From contig JBNJEM010000035.1 in the NCBI GenBank assembly GCA_051745935.1, positions 1 through 24,854 of the forward strand: a stretch of DNA of 24,854 nt, in the 5' to 3' direction. The DNA is from JBNJEM01 sp051745935 (GTDB taxonomy: Bacteria > Planctomycetota > Planctomycetia > Pirellulales > Pirellulaceae). Position numbers and translations under genes: made by a program. The notes under the pieces are model-generated. The model worked only from the letters and a program-made list of their open reading frames with translations. It made no database searches and was not told the origin of the DNA. Every line of letters begins with the position of its first letter. The first letter of the stretch is position 1. Shown one piece after another: positions 1-6,613 of the stretch.

Positions 1-74
1 CGAGTCCGACCAACGGGAGGACGGCTTGCGTCGGGCAGCGTTCCACCCGGAAAAATCCAACCGCCTGAAATATA
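1..74 (+). repeat. 100-bp TATA-bounded repeat, copy A (cut by window edge)
   Basis: This is the right-hand three quarters of the dispersed repeat seen in full at 3361..3464, 7962..8065 and three times at 20150..20453. It starts at element position 31 (CGAGTCCGACC) and ends in CCTGAAATATA. It has one private substitution (G for T before TTCCACCC). It lies beyond the end of fliN in the same orientation as all other copies. The left end of this copy is outside the window. Confidence 0.9.
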
Positions 75-76
75 TA

Positions 77-461
77 AGTTTGATACGGAGCGCGTCCACC
101 CATCCCAGGAATCGCCCACCGACATCACGCGCCGTGTCCCGGGCATTCATCGCGGCCGTGCCCCGCCATGCTCGTGGGGTCGCCGCGCGGGCCGAGTTCA
201 TCCGCGGCATCCTTGCCATGTGATTCGCCTTTTTGTCTCAAGCTAAACAGCTGGCGTTGCCGAACCGAATAAGGGCGGTTCTACTCTCATCCTTCAACGT
301 GCCCGGCACGAATACCGCTTGCCATTGCGGACGTTCGCCCAATCGCTGCAAACGGAGCGGGCAACCCCCCTCTTCTCCACGATGCCCCGGCGGGATGAAG
401 CACTGCCTGCTATCGCTTGCATCCCCGTCCACCAGCCGGGAGGGGCTGGGCTGCCTGCTTA
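77..461. other. Region downstream of fliN with no convincing gene
   Basis: No recognisable protein is encoded here. On the minus strand an open frame begins with an ATG at 217..219 and stays open through repeat copy A to the window edge, giving an Arg- and Ala-rich start (MARMPRMNSARAATPRAW). It has only a weak ribosome site and no family resemblance. It may be the start of the next gene or a chance frame kept open by the stop-free repeat. In a fla-type operon fliO or fliP would be expected here, but no membrane segment is visible. Confidence 0.4.
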
Positions 462-1145
462 TCACGCCGAGTCGCGATGTCCGATCTCCTCGCCCGAAAT
501 CAACTCCGCGATCCGGACACAAAAGTTGTCATTGAGCACGAGTACCTCGCCCCGCGCCACGAGCCGCCCGTTGACGTAGACGTCAACCGGATCGCCCGCC
601 ATTTTGTCCAGTGGCACCACGGATCCTTTGCGTAGCTGGAGCACGTCTTCCAAGTGCATGTGCGTGCGTCCTAACTCGATGCGCATTTCGAGTTCCACGT
701 CGCGCAGCAACTCAAGCGACGCTTGATCCACGTTGGCGGGCGTGCCCGTCAACGGCTGCAGTTGGAACGGGGCCAAACCTGGTAAGTCGTTGTCCTGCGG
801 TTGATCAACCGAGCGTAACGCCTCCTCGGCTTGATTGATCAGTAGCTGGACGTCCGGGTCCATCTGATTCCGCGTCTCGCCGCCCTGCCCTGTCTCGGGG
901 GGCGGAGCTTCGGGCGCCGGCTCAGCCTCCGCCTCTTGCTGATCGCCGCTGGCTTGCTGCAACAGCGTCTCAACCTCGTCCTGGCCCAGGTTCTCACTCC
1001 CGTCACCCCTCGCGGACTCCGACGTCTCGGAGCCCGTCGACTCCGCCGCCGCGTCCTCTTCCGGCTCGTTCCCCCCGCCACCGCCTTGCTGCAGCAGTTT
1101 TTCGATCTCGCTTTGGTCCAGATTTTGGTCCATCTCGTCGGTCAT
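462..1145 (-). CDS. fliN: Flagellar motor switch protein FliN, with duplicated FliM-like N-terminal motif
   Basis: This is a 227-residue C-ring protein. The C-terminal SpoA/FliN domain spans about residues 143-220 and shows the family pattern: the ELEMRIELGRT strand, VLQLRKGSVVPLDK, DPVDVYVNGRLVARGEV and NFCVRIAEL. FliN normally pairs with FliM and contacts FliH during export. The first ~110 residues are an acidic, Gly/Glu-rich, low-complexity extension unusual for FliN (usually 80-140 residues). It contains two copies of a FliM-type CheY-P-binding motif, LDQSEIEKLLQQ (9-20) and LGQDEVETLLQQ (53-64). The gene follows fliL by 53 bases, the place fliM occupies in Bacillus-type operons. No FliM is visible in the window. 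The start ATG is the first in frame; a second ATG lies four codons later. Confidence 0.93.
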   Translation of the reverse strand: MTDEMDQNLDQSEIEKLLQQGGGGGNEPEEDAAAESTGSETSESARGDGSENLGQDEVETLLQQASGDQQEAEAEPAPEAPPPETGQGGETRNQMDPDVQLLINQAEEALRSVDQPQDNDLPGLAPFQLQPLTGTPANVDQASLELLRDVELEMRIELGRTHMHLEDVLQLRKGSVVPLDKMAGDPVDVYVNGRLVARGEVLVLNDNFCVRIAELISGEEIGHRDSA

Positions 1146-1198
1146 GGGGCCGCACTTCTCATAGAACGTCGGGAACGTCAGGGACCGTGGCGGTTCGG

Positions 1199-1753
1199 CT
1201 ACAGTTCAACGAACGTGTATTCGGCGAACAACACCTCCCGCAACACGGGTTGGCCAAACAGAGCGTTACTTTTAGCTAATAATCGCCGTTTGATCGACCC
1301 CAACCCGGGGTCGGTGAGGTCAGTTCTCTCACTATTTTGGATTTCTTCCAGCACCAGGTTGCGAAAACGGTTCTGGTTTCGCTCGAACAGTTTTCTAAAC
1401 GTCCCCTTGTCGGACTCCCGTACGGTCCCCCACAAATGGAAATCGGTCCGGAATGTTGATTCGCTGGTCAGGCGATGGTTGGTGATGGTAAACGCCCCGA
1501 GGTCCACCTCGACCACCAGGGTTCGCTCGCCTTCCGATCCTTCCTTGTTTCCGTTTTTTTGGGCCTTTTTCGCCATGTTCTCGACCCGTGCCGCCACCTC
1601 ATCCGCGCTGGGCAGCCAGAAATAAGCAAACAGGCATTCGGAGATCACGACCGCGCCCATGAATCCAGTGATCAACAGTCGTCCAACCATCGAGCCGCCT
1701 TGCTTGGGCTCGCTGGCTTGGGGTTCGTTGTCTTGGGGTTGACTTTCCGCCAT
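1199..1753 (-). CDS. fliL: Flagellar basal body-associated protein FliL-like
   Basis: This 184-residue, single-span inner membrane protein has a short cytoplasmic N-terminus, a membrane segment at about residues 23-47 (LLITGFMGAVVISECLFAYF), then a periplasmic domain. The sequence after the membrane segment (VEVDLGAFTITN... FRTDFHLWGTV) matches the stomatin-like FliL fold, and the C-terminus ends in LFAEYTFVEL, comparable to the family's terminal strand. FliL encircles the stator and supports MotAB function. The start is supported by GAGGA ten bases before the ATG. It lies 53 bases from both motB upstream and fliN downstream, suggesting one transcript. The sequence is divergent, so the assignment rests on topology, size and position as well as on motifs. 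Confidence 0.82.
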   Translation of the reverse strand: MAESQPQDNEPQASEPKQGGSMVGRLLITGFMGAVVISECLFAYFWLPSADEVAARVENMAKKAQKNGNKEGSEGERTLVVEVDLGAFTITNHRLTSESTFRTDFHLWGTVRESDKGTFRKLFERNQNRFRNLVLEEIQNSERTDLTDPGLGSIKRRLLAKSNALFGQPVLREVLFAEYTFVEL

Positions 1754-1806
1754 GGCGTCAATTCCTCTTTCGGTCCGCTCGCAAGAGCCACCACTCCAGC
1801 GATAAA

Positions 1807-2571
1807 CTAGGGAAATTTGCCATCCGTGTACCGCATCTCCTGTTCTTCCTTGGTGCCCATCAGGTCATTGACAACTTCGTTCAACATAAAGACTTCCACC
1901 CGTGGATTCTCTCGTTGAGCGATCGGCGAGGCCTCCAGGCGCATGGGCTCAAAGAACCCCGCTTGCGAGATCCGAATCCGCTCGGGATCGATTCCTTGGT
2001 GGACCAGGTATTCGAAGGTATTCCAGCAACGGGTAAAGGCCAGCTCCCAGTGGGTTTGGAAGGCCGAGTTTTCGGGCAACGGTTTTCGGGAAGTATGGCC
2101 GCGAATCTCAATTTTTTGAGGTTGTCCACGGAACGACTTCACCACCGCGTCCAGATCGTCCCGAGCGTCGGCGTCCAAGGTCGCCAGACCTTCGGTGAAG
2201 AAGATGACGGCTCCGGTTTCGGCCGTTTCGCCGGGACGCACGATCCGCACCCGGGGATTCTCCCCCGTCGGGGCCTCGGCCTTGTCCCCACCCATCGTTT
2301 TTTGCATCCGGCGAGCGCGTCCCGTATTGGCCACCTTGGCGACTTCCGAATTCCGTGGTTTGGCTCGGCCGGGCACGAAACTTTGCAGGGAACTTTCGTA
2401 CCCAAACCGCCGGGTCATCGACTCCACCATCTGCTGATAGTCGTTTTCCTCCTTAATGTCGCTGAGTGAAATCAACATGATGAAAAACGTCAACAGCAAC
2501 GACATCATGTCTCCGAACGTGACCACCCATTCAGGGACCCCGCCAGTATCCTCATCCTCCGGTCTCGCCAT
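1807..2571 (-). CDS. motB: Stator protein MotB (OmpA-type peptidoglycan anchor)
   Basis: This 254-residue protein is the stator subunit that carries the ion-binding aspartate and anchors to the cell wall. Near the N-terminus is the hallmark PEWVVTFGDMMSLLLTFFIML: the Asp of FGD (residue 21) is the ion-carrying residue at the start of the single membrane helix. A plug/linker region follows, then a C-terminal OmpA/MotB domain with EIRGHTSRKPL, WELAFTR and GIDPERIRISQAG. The usual Asp after GHT is Ser here. The ATG at 2571 is chosen because AGGAGG lies ten bases upstream. A GTG two codons earlier (2577) would overlap the motA stop by four bases but sits too close to AGGAGG. It is tightly coupled to motA. 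Confidence 0.95.
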   Translation of the reverse strand: MARPEDEDTGGVPEWVVTFGDMMSLLLTFFIMLISLSDIKEENDYQQMVESMTRRFGYESSLQSFVPGRAKPRNSEVAKVANTGRARRMQKTMGGDKAEAPTGENPRVRIVRPGETAETGAVIFFTEGLATLDADARDDLDAVVKSFRGQPQKIEIRGHTSRKPLPENSAFQTHWELAFTRCWNTFEYLVHQGIDPERIRISQAGFFEPMRLEASPIAQRENPRVEVFMLNEVVNDLMGTKEEQEMRYTDGKFP

Positions 2572-2573
2572 GG

Positions 2574-3344
2574 TCACGCCGCCTCCTCGCTCGCGCGCAG
2601 TTTCGGCGGCAGGAACGTGTTCAGCTTCTGTTCAACGACGCGCGGATTCTCACCCGCCTGAATCGCCATGATGCCACGGATGATCATCTCAAAATTCATC
2701 ATTTCCTGCTTATGAATAAAGCCTAGCTTTTCCGCGAACGGTATGAAGAATACATTCGCGACAAGAGCGCCGTAGAGGGTTGTGATCAGCGCGGTTGCCA
2801 TGCCACTTCCGATTTTGGAGGGATCGGACATGTCGCTGAGCATCATGATCAAGCCCATGAGGGTTCCGATCATGCCGTAGGCGGGGGCGAAACGGCCCAT
2901 TTGGCCCATTAGCGCCTTGCCATGGCGGTGCCGTTCAGCCACCGAGTTCATCTCGGTTCGTAAAATGTCCTCCATGGCTTCCGGACGCGTTCCGTCCACC
3001 GCCATCTGGATCCCGAGCCGAATGAACGAATTCGAGATTTCACTCAGACGCGTCTCCAACGCGAGCATCCCATCGCGCCGGGCCGTCTCGGCCAGACTCA
3101 CCAGCTGTTCAATAAGTTCGGGAGGGTCGTCGGTCTGATTCAGGAAGACCTTGGCCACCACTCTCGGCGCCGAAAGGATTTGTTTCAAGGGAAAGCAAAT
3201 ACAAGCGGCGCCGCTCGCTCCACCCAGTACCACCAATACGGAGGGGATGTCAAGGAACGCCGTCAACGGCGCCGTACCGGTAATAATCGATGTGAGGATC
3301 AGGCCGACGGCCAGGAATAATCCGATGATGCTTGTGATATCCAT
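2574..3344 (-). CDS. motA: Stator protein MotA (proton/ion channel)
   Basis: This 256-residue protein has four predicted membrane helices, at about residues 2-22, 33-51, 150-175 and 183-205. The first pair and second pair are separated by a long cytoplasmic loop that would contact FliG. The channel helix contains GRFAPAYGMIGTLMGLI with the conserved Pro, followed by GSGMATALITTLYGALVANVFFIP, the classic MotA/ExbB-type pattern. It forms the ring around MotB that converts ion flow to torque. The stop abuts the motB start. The ribosome site is weak (TGATAG before ATG), and a 100-bp repeat ends only 16 bases upstream of the start, between flbD and motA. Confidence 0.96.
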   Translation of the reverse strand: MDITSIIGLFLAVGLILTSIITGTAPLTAFLDIPSVLVVLGGASGAACICFPLKQILSAPRVVAKVFLNQTDDPPELIEQLVSLAETARRDGMLALETRLSEISNSFIRLGIQMAVDGTRPEAMEDILRTEMNSVAERHRHGKALMGQMGRFAPAYGMIGTLMGLIMMLSDMSDPSKIGSGMATALITTLYGALVANVFFIPFAEKLGFIHKQEMMNFEMIIRGIMAIQAGENPRVVEQKLNTFLPPKLRASEEAA

Positions 3345-3360
3345 TGGCTATCAGTCTATC

Positions 3361-3464
3361 TATACCGGTCGCGGATGACTTTCTCCGCCGCGAGTCCGAT
3401 CAACGGGAGGACGGCTTGCGTCGGGCAGCTTTCCACCCGGAAAAATCCAACCGCGTGAAATATA
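3361..3464 (+). repeat. 100-bp TATA-bounded repeat, copy B (upstream of motA)
   Basis: A full-length copy starts TATACCGGTCGCGG and ends GCGTGAAATATA, 104 bases counting TATA at both ends. Private substitutions are T at element position 40 and G at position 95. T40 would change a predicted G-C pair to a G-T wobble. It occupies most of the flbD-motA gap, so any flbD-motA read-through transcript carries its complement in the motA leader. Confidence 0.95.
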
Positions 3465-3526
3465 TGCTGCAAACGGAAAGACGTTTCGGAACGACTTCGC
3501 CCAGTTGTTCACGTCCCCCCTTCACG

Positions 3527-3799
3527 TCATTGGTGTCGTTCGTGGTCGTGTCGCGCGCACTCGGTCCCTTCCGGGGGCGGCCCGATGGCGTCACGGGCGG
3601 AGCGAGCGGGCGCTGGTATCAAGTGTTTCTTCTGTTGGTACGTTACAGCCCGCAATAACACTTCATCCATTGTTTCCGCTACCACGACCCGTTCGCCGGA
3701 CGTCAACGTAATGAACGTGTCGGGGCGTGCCTCGACATACCGGATCAACTCGGCGTTCAATACGAACGGTTCGCCATCCAGGCGACTCAGCTTGATCAT
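3527..3799 (-). CDS. flbD: FlbD/SwrD-family small flagellar protein
   Basis: This 90-residue protein begins MIKLSRLDGEPFVLNAELI, followed by RYVEARPDTFITLTSGERVVVAETMDEVLLRAV. That is the full FlbD/SwrD pattern, namely a short beta-rich protein found between flgE and motA/fliL in many fla operons. In Bacillus, SwrD increases motor torque, which fits its place directly before motA here. The conserved part ends near residue 60. The remaining ~30 residues are Pro/Arg/His-rich and not typical. It lies 40 bases after the flgE stop. Confidence 0.9.
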   Translation of the reverse strand: MIKLSRLDGEPFVLNAELIRYVEARPDTFITLTSGERVVVAETMDEVLLRAVTYQQKKHLIPAPARSARDAIGPPPEGTECARHDHERHQ

Positions 3800-3839
3800 G
3801 ACATCAGTCCATATTTCAGTCCATATTTGCGTCTATTCG

Positions 3840-5582
3840 TCATTGTCGCATGTTCATCAGCACATCCAGCAATTGCTGGGAGGTGGAAATGACGCGGGAG
3901 TTAGCGCGGTACTGCGTGGAAGCCGTCAGCAACTTGATCAAATCCTCCCCCGTGTCCGTGTTCGACAACTCCACAGCGCCAGCCGTGATCGTTCCTAGCC
4001 CTTGACTGCCGGGGTTCCCTTCGATGGGAAGCCCCGAATTGAACGCCACGTTGTACATATTGTTGCCCAACTGGTCCAGCCCGGAGGGATTGGTGAATTG
4101 CGCGAGCCGAATTTGGCCCAGGGTACGCGACATCCCGTTGTCAAAAATCCCGGTAATCAAACCGTCTTCGCCCACGGAGTACTCCGTCAACTGGGTTAAC
4201 TGCGAGCCATCCTGACGCGACACGGCAAGCGTACTCTCTTCGTCCGAAAACCCGGAAAGTTGCGAGAAATCCAGCGTGAAATCGAGCGGATTCTCAGCGG
4301 GCGTGTTGTTGCGGCCGATATTCACGTCGGCGTTGCTCACCTCCACCATGTTTCCTTCGCCATCGAATTTGATCAGACCCGTCCCCACGGCGATTTCGTG
4401 ATCCACGCCGGGCGGGTCGTTGTCGCCTGAATCCGCGAACCACCGGTACGTGGCGCTGTCACCATCGCGTGATTCCAACACCGTGGTGAATCGTACGTCC
4501 AACGGAGTGCCCAAGGAGTCATACACCACGAAGTCGGCCGTGGCGCTCTGACCGGCGCCTGCCTGGAGCGTCGAAAAACCCAGCTCCGGCGTGAACGTGG
4601 TGCCGTCGGCTTGCGTCATTTCCAACGCTGAAGGCGAGATAGTGACCGCATTGTCCGTTCCGTTGTTGGACACCAGGCGAAGCTGCCCGTCATCGGTGAC
4701 GTAGCCCCCGGGCGACAAGCTATCGCTTTCCCCCGGGATCTTGTTTTCGGATTCGGGAATGTCCTCCGACATTTGAATACCCGACGCATCTTCCAGGAAT
4801 TTCAGGAAGTGCGAAACCTCGGTGTCTTCGTCGATGTTTAACGTCTTTTCCGTCAGCAAGCTGCCACCCTTGCGGCCCGCGTAAGAGAGCTCGCCCACGT
4901 CGAACTCGCCCAGGTCGAACACGTTGGTCCCGTCCGCCGCCAGGACGTCCACCAACCGCGTGGTATCAATAATGTCCGACCCAGTCGCCGAATCTTCCAG
5001 TGCCTCGCTTTGAATCACTTCCGCCGTGTCGGCGACCTCTCCGCTCGGCGTCAAGTTGCCCTCGAAGAACACGTTTTCCGTGGCCTGCGCGATGTTCGCG
5101 CTCAGCGGGATGGTCAACGGTTGCAGCTCCGTTTTTTGCAGCGAGTAGGATTCGTCCACGCCGTATCCGAGCAGCCGGTTGCCGGTGGCTGACACGAGTT
5201 CGTTTTCGGAGTTCGTGTCGAAGATTCCATTGCGAGTATAAAGCGGCTGCCCCTGATTGCCCTCGACGATGAAGAACCCTTCTCCTTGGATGGCGAGATC
5301 CGTTTCGCTGCTGCTGATTTCAATCGTGCCCTGGCTGAAATCCGGCTTGATCCGCGAGACCTGGCTTCCCATCCCAATCTGTTTCGGATCGGTTCCCCCA
5401 TTGGTGTCCGTGGGACGCGAACCTTGGCTCAGCGTGCTGAGAAACTGGTTCGCGAACGTCACGTCCGAAGACTTGAATCCGACCGTCTGCGAGTTGGCCA
5501 GGTTGTTGCCCACCACGCTAATCTGGGTTTCCGCGCCGGACATGCCGGTCAAGGCGGTAATCATTGCACTTGAAAGTCCCAT
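3840..5582 (-). CDS. flgE: Flagellar hook protein FlgE
   Basis: This 580-residue subunit polymerises into the hook. The N-terminus starts MGLSSAMITALTGMSGAE with the rod/hook signature NNLANSQTVGFKSSDV. A FlgE/FlgG-type segment follows at about 85-135 (IQGEGFFIVEGN... LYTRNGIFD). The C-terminal helix has LSNTDTGEDLIKLLTASTQYRANSRVIST and ends LLDVLMNMRQ. The ~580-residue length (versus ~400 in enterics) reflects an enlarged, Asp/Ser/Gly-rich central domain exposed on the hook surface. The start at 5582 is chosen because GGGGGAGCAGGAGT precedes it and because the conserved N-terminus begins exactly there. The frame remains open to 5765, but that stretch has no hook-like sequence. The next gene upstream is flgD, separated by the heptamer array. 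Confidence 0.97.
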   Translation of the reverse strand: MGLSSAMITALTGMSGAETQISVVGNNLANSQTVGFKSSDVTFANQFLSTLSQGSRPTDTNGGTDPKQIGMGSQVSRIKPDFSQGTIEISSSETDLAIQGEGFFIVEGNQGQPLYTRNGIFDTNSENELVSATGNRLLGYGVDESYSLQKTELQPLTIPLSANIAQATENVFFEGNLTPSGEVADTAEVIQSEALEDSATGSDIIDTTRLVDVLAADGTNVFDLGEFDVGELSYAGRKGGSLLTEKTLNIDEDTEVSHFLKFLEDASGIQMSEDIPESENKIPGESDSLSPGGYVTDDGQLRLVSNNGTDNAVTISPSALEMTQADGTTFTPELGFSTLQAGAGQSATADFVVYDSLGTPLDVRFTTVLESRDGDSATYRWFADSGDNDPPGVDHEIAVGTGLIKFDGEGNMVEVSNADVNIGRNNTPAENPLDFTLDFSQLSGFSDEESTLAVSRQDGSQLTQLTEYSVGEDGLITGIFDNGMSRTLGQIRLAQFTNPSGLDQLGNNMYNVAFNSGLPIEGNPGSQGLGTITAGAVELSNTDTGEDLIKLLTASTQYRANSRVISTSQQLLDVLMNMRQ

Positions 5583-5838
5583 ACTCCTGCTCCCCCTTCC
5601 ATGGCGACATACGGGCGTTTCAAACCCAGGCACCGGACTTCGCAACCAATACCAGCTGGAAGTTCCCGCACGAGCTTGACGTCGCCCAATCATGGCCCCG
5701 CCCGGTGCAAGCCGAGCGGTGGCCGGATCTACTCGATACACGCTTCGTGGTTGATCGGTCATCATCCCGGCCGGGCCAAACCCCGGGGAATGATACAGTG
5801 CGCTGAGCGGCCTTCGACCCGTTACTCCTTTGGCCTAC

Positions 5839-6006
5839 GTTCTTTGTTCTTTGTTCTTTGTTCTTTGTTCTTTGTTCTTAGTGCTTAGTGCTTTGTTCTT
5901 AGTGCTTAGTTCTTTGTTCTTAGTTCTTTGTTCTTAGTTCTTAGTTCTTTGTTCTTAGTGCTTAGTTCTTTGTTCTTAGTGCTTAGTGCTTAGTGCTTAG
6001 TGCTTG
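5839..6006. repeat. Heptanucleotide array, 24 units of GTKCTTW
   Basis: There are twenty-four consecutive 7-base units in perfect phase with no insertion or deletion. Each unit is GT(T/G)CTT(T/A), except the last, which ends in G. Variation is confined to positions 3 and 7. The left end is five GTTCTTT units; the right end is GTGCTTA repeats. On the flagellar coding strand the unit reads WAAGMAC, which includes TAA stops, so it is not translated. It starts 21 bases after the flgD stop and fills the flgD-flgE gap. The remaining gap, 5583..5838, holds only the flgE ribosome site and no gene. Confidence 0.97.
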
Positions 6007-6027
6007 GTGATCCAGTTGATCGATACT

Positions 6028-6468
6028 TCATTCACTGGTCCCCGGCAGGATCTCGCGGATATTGCCAAGAGCGATACTCTTGTCGTTGACGTGGACTCGC
6101 ACCTTGTTGGCTTCCCCATTCTCGGCCGTTTGCACGCTCACCCGTTCCACAACCCCTTGCACATTGGTTCCCTCCTCGGTCAAGGCATTGACGTCCTTTC
6201 CGATCAACGCGCTGGCGGTGCTCACGTTTTGGCCCACCAACACGGCATCCAGTGTCTCGGTCAGTTTGTCGTTGGAAGCGATCGAACGCATGTCGCTGAG
6301 CTGCTGCAACATCTCGCCATTGTCCATCGGGTTCAAGGGATCCTGGTTTTGCAGCTCCGTAATCATCAGTTTGAGGAACTGATCGATATCCGTGTCCGCT
6401 AATCCCCCGCCGTCATATTGCGACGTTGGAGCGGGCGGAATCGTGCTGGTGGGTGGTAGCACATCCAT
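6028..6468 (-). CDS. flgD: Hook-capping/scaffolding protein FlgD
   Basis: This 146-residue protein caps the growing hook so that FlgE subunits can assemble. The diagnostic N-terminal segment is DTDIDQFLKLMITELQNQDPLNPMDNGEMLQQLSDMRSI, the FlgD family core (FLKLLxxQLQxQDPLxP). Next comes a helix ending GQNVSTASALIGKDV and a beta-rich tail with VRVHVNDKSIALGNIREIL. It is short for FlgD, which usually has a longer Ig-like C-terminal part. The start at 6468 is preceded by AGGAAGGAC. The upstream in-frame start (6549) would add 27 residues with no family match that partly overlap a repeat. It lies between fliK and flgE, as in Bacillus. Confidence 0.95.
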   Translation of the reverse strand: MDVLPPTSTIPPAPTSQYDGGGLADTDIDQFLKLMITELQNQDPLNPMDNGEMLQQLSDMRSIASNDKLTETLDAVLVGQNVSTASALIGKDVNALTEEGTNVQGVVERVSVQTAENGEANKVRVHVNDKSIALGNIREILPGTSE

Positions 6469-6533
6469 TTTTGTCCTTCCTGGGAGGGTGTTGTTTATGG
6501 CGGAACGAGCCAAATGAACTTTTCTACAGCCCG

Positions 6534-6597
6534 TAACAAAACGTGACACCCGCTCCCAAAATCCCCTGGGTGAGAGGAAACGCGAGCGGTTTTGTCA
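6534..6597. repeat. MITE-like ~64-bp element, copy 1
   Basis: This segment begins TAACAAAACGTGAC and ends GCGGTTTTGTCA, so its ends form an inverted repeat (left ACAAAAC, right GTTTTGT). It is clearly related to 11681..11743: both share ACAAAACGTG, a GCTCC-AAAA-TCCCTGGG-like core, GAGGAAAC or AAGGAAAC, then GGTTTTGTCATGG. Similarity extends about 12 bases to the left (TTTCTACAGCCCG here). It lies between fliK and flgD. No coding function is seen. Confidence 0.8.
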
Positions 6598-6613
6598 TGG
6601 TTTCCAAAACCGG

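Noticed and set aside
238..522. 94-residue minus-strand frame overlapping the fliN end
   Set aside because: Overlaps the fliN C-terminal domain in another frame; no ribosome site or family resemblance, and not FliO-like.
5583..5765. 61-residue upstream extension of FlgE
   Set aside because: The hook-protein N-terminus begins at 5582 right after a strong ribosome site; upstream residues lack any hook signature.
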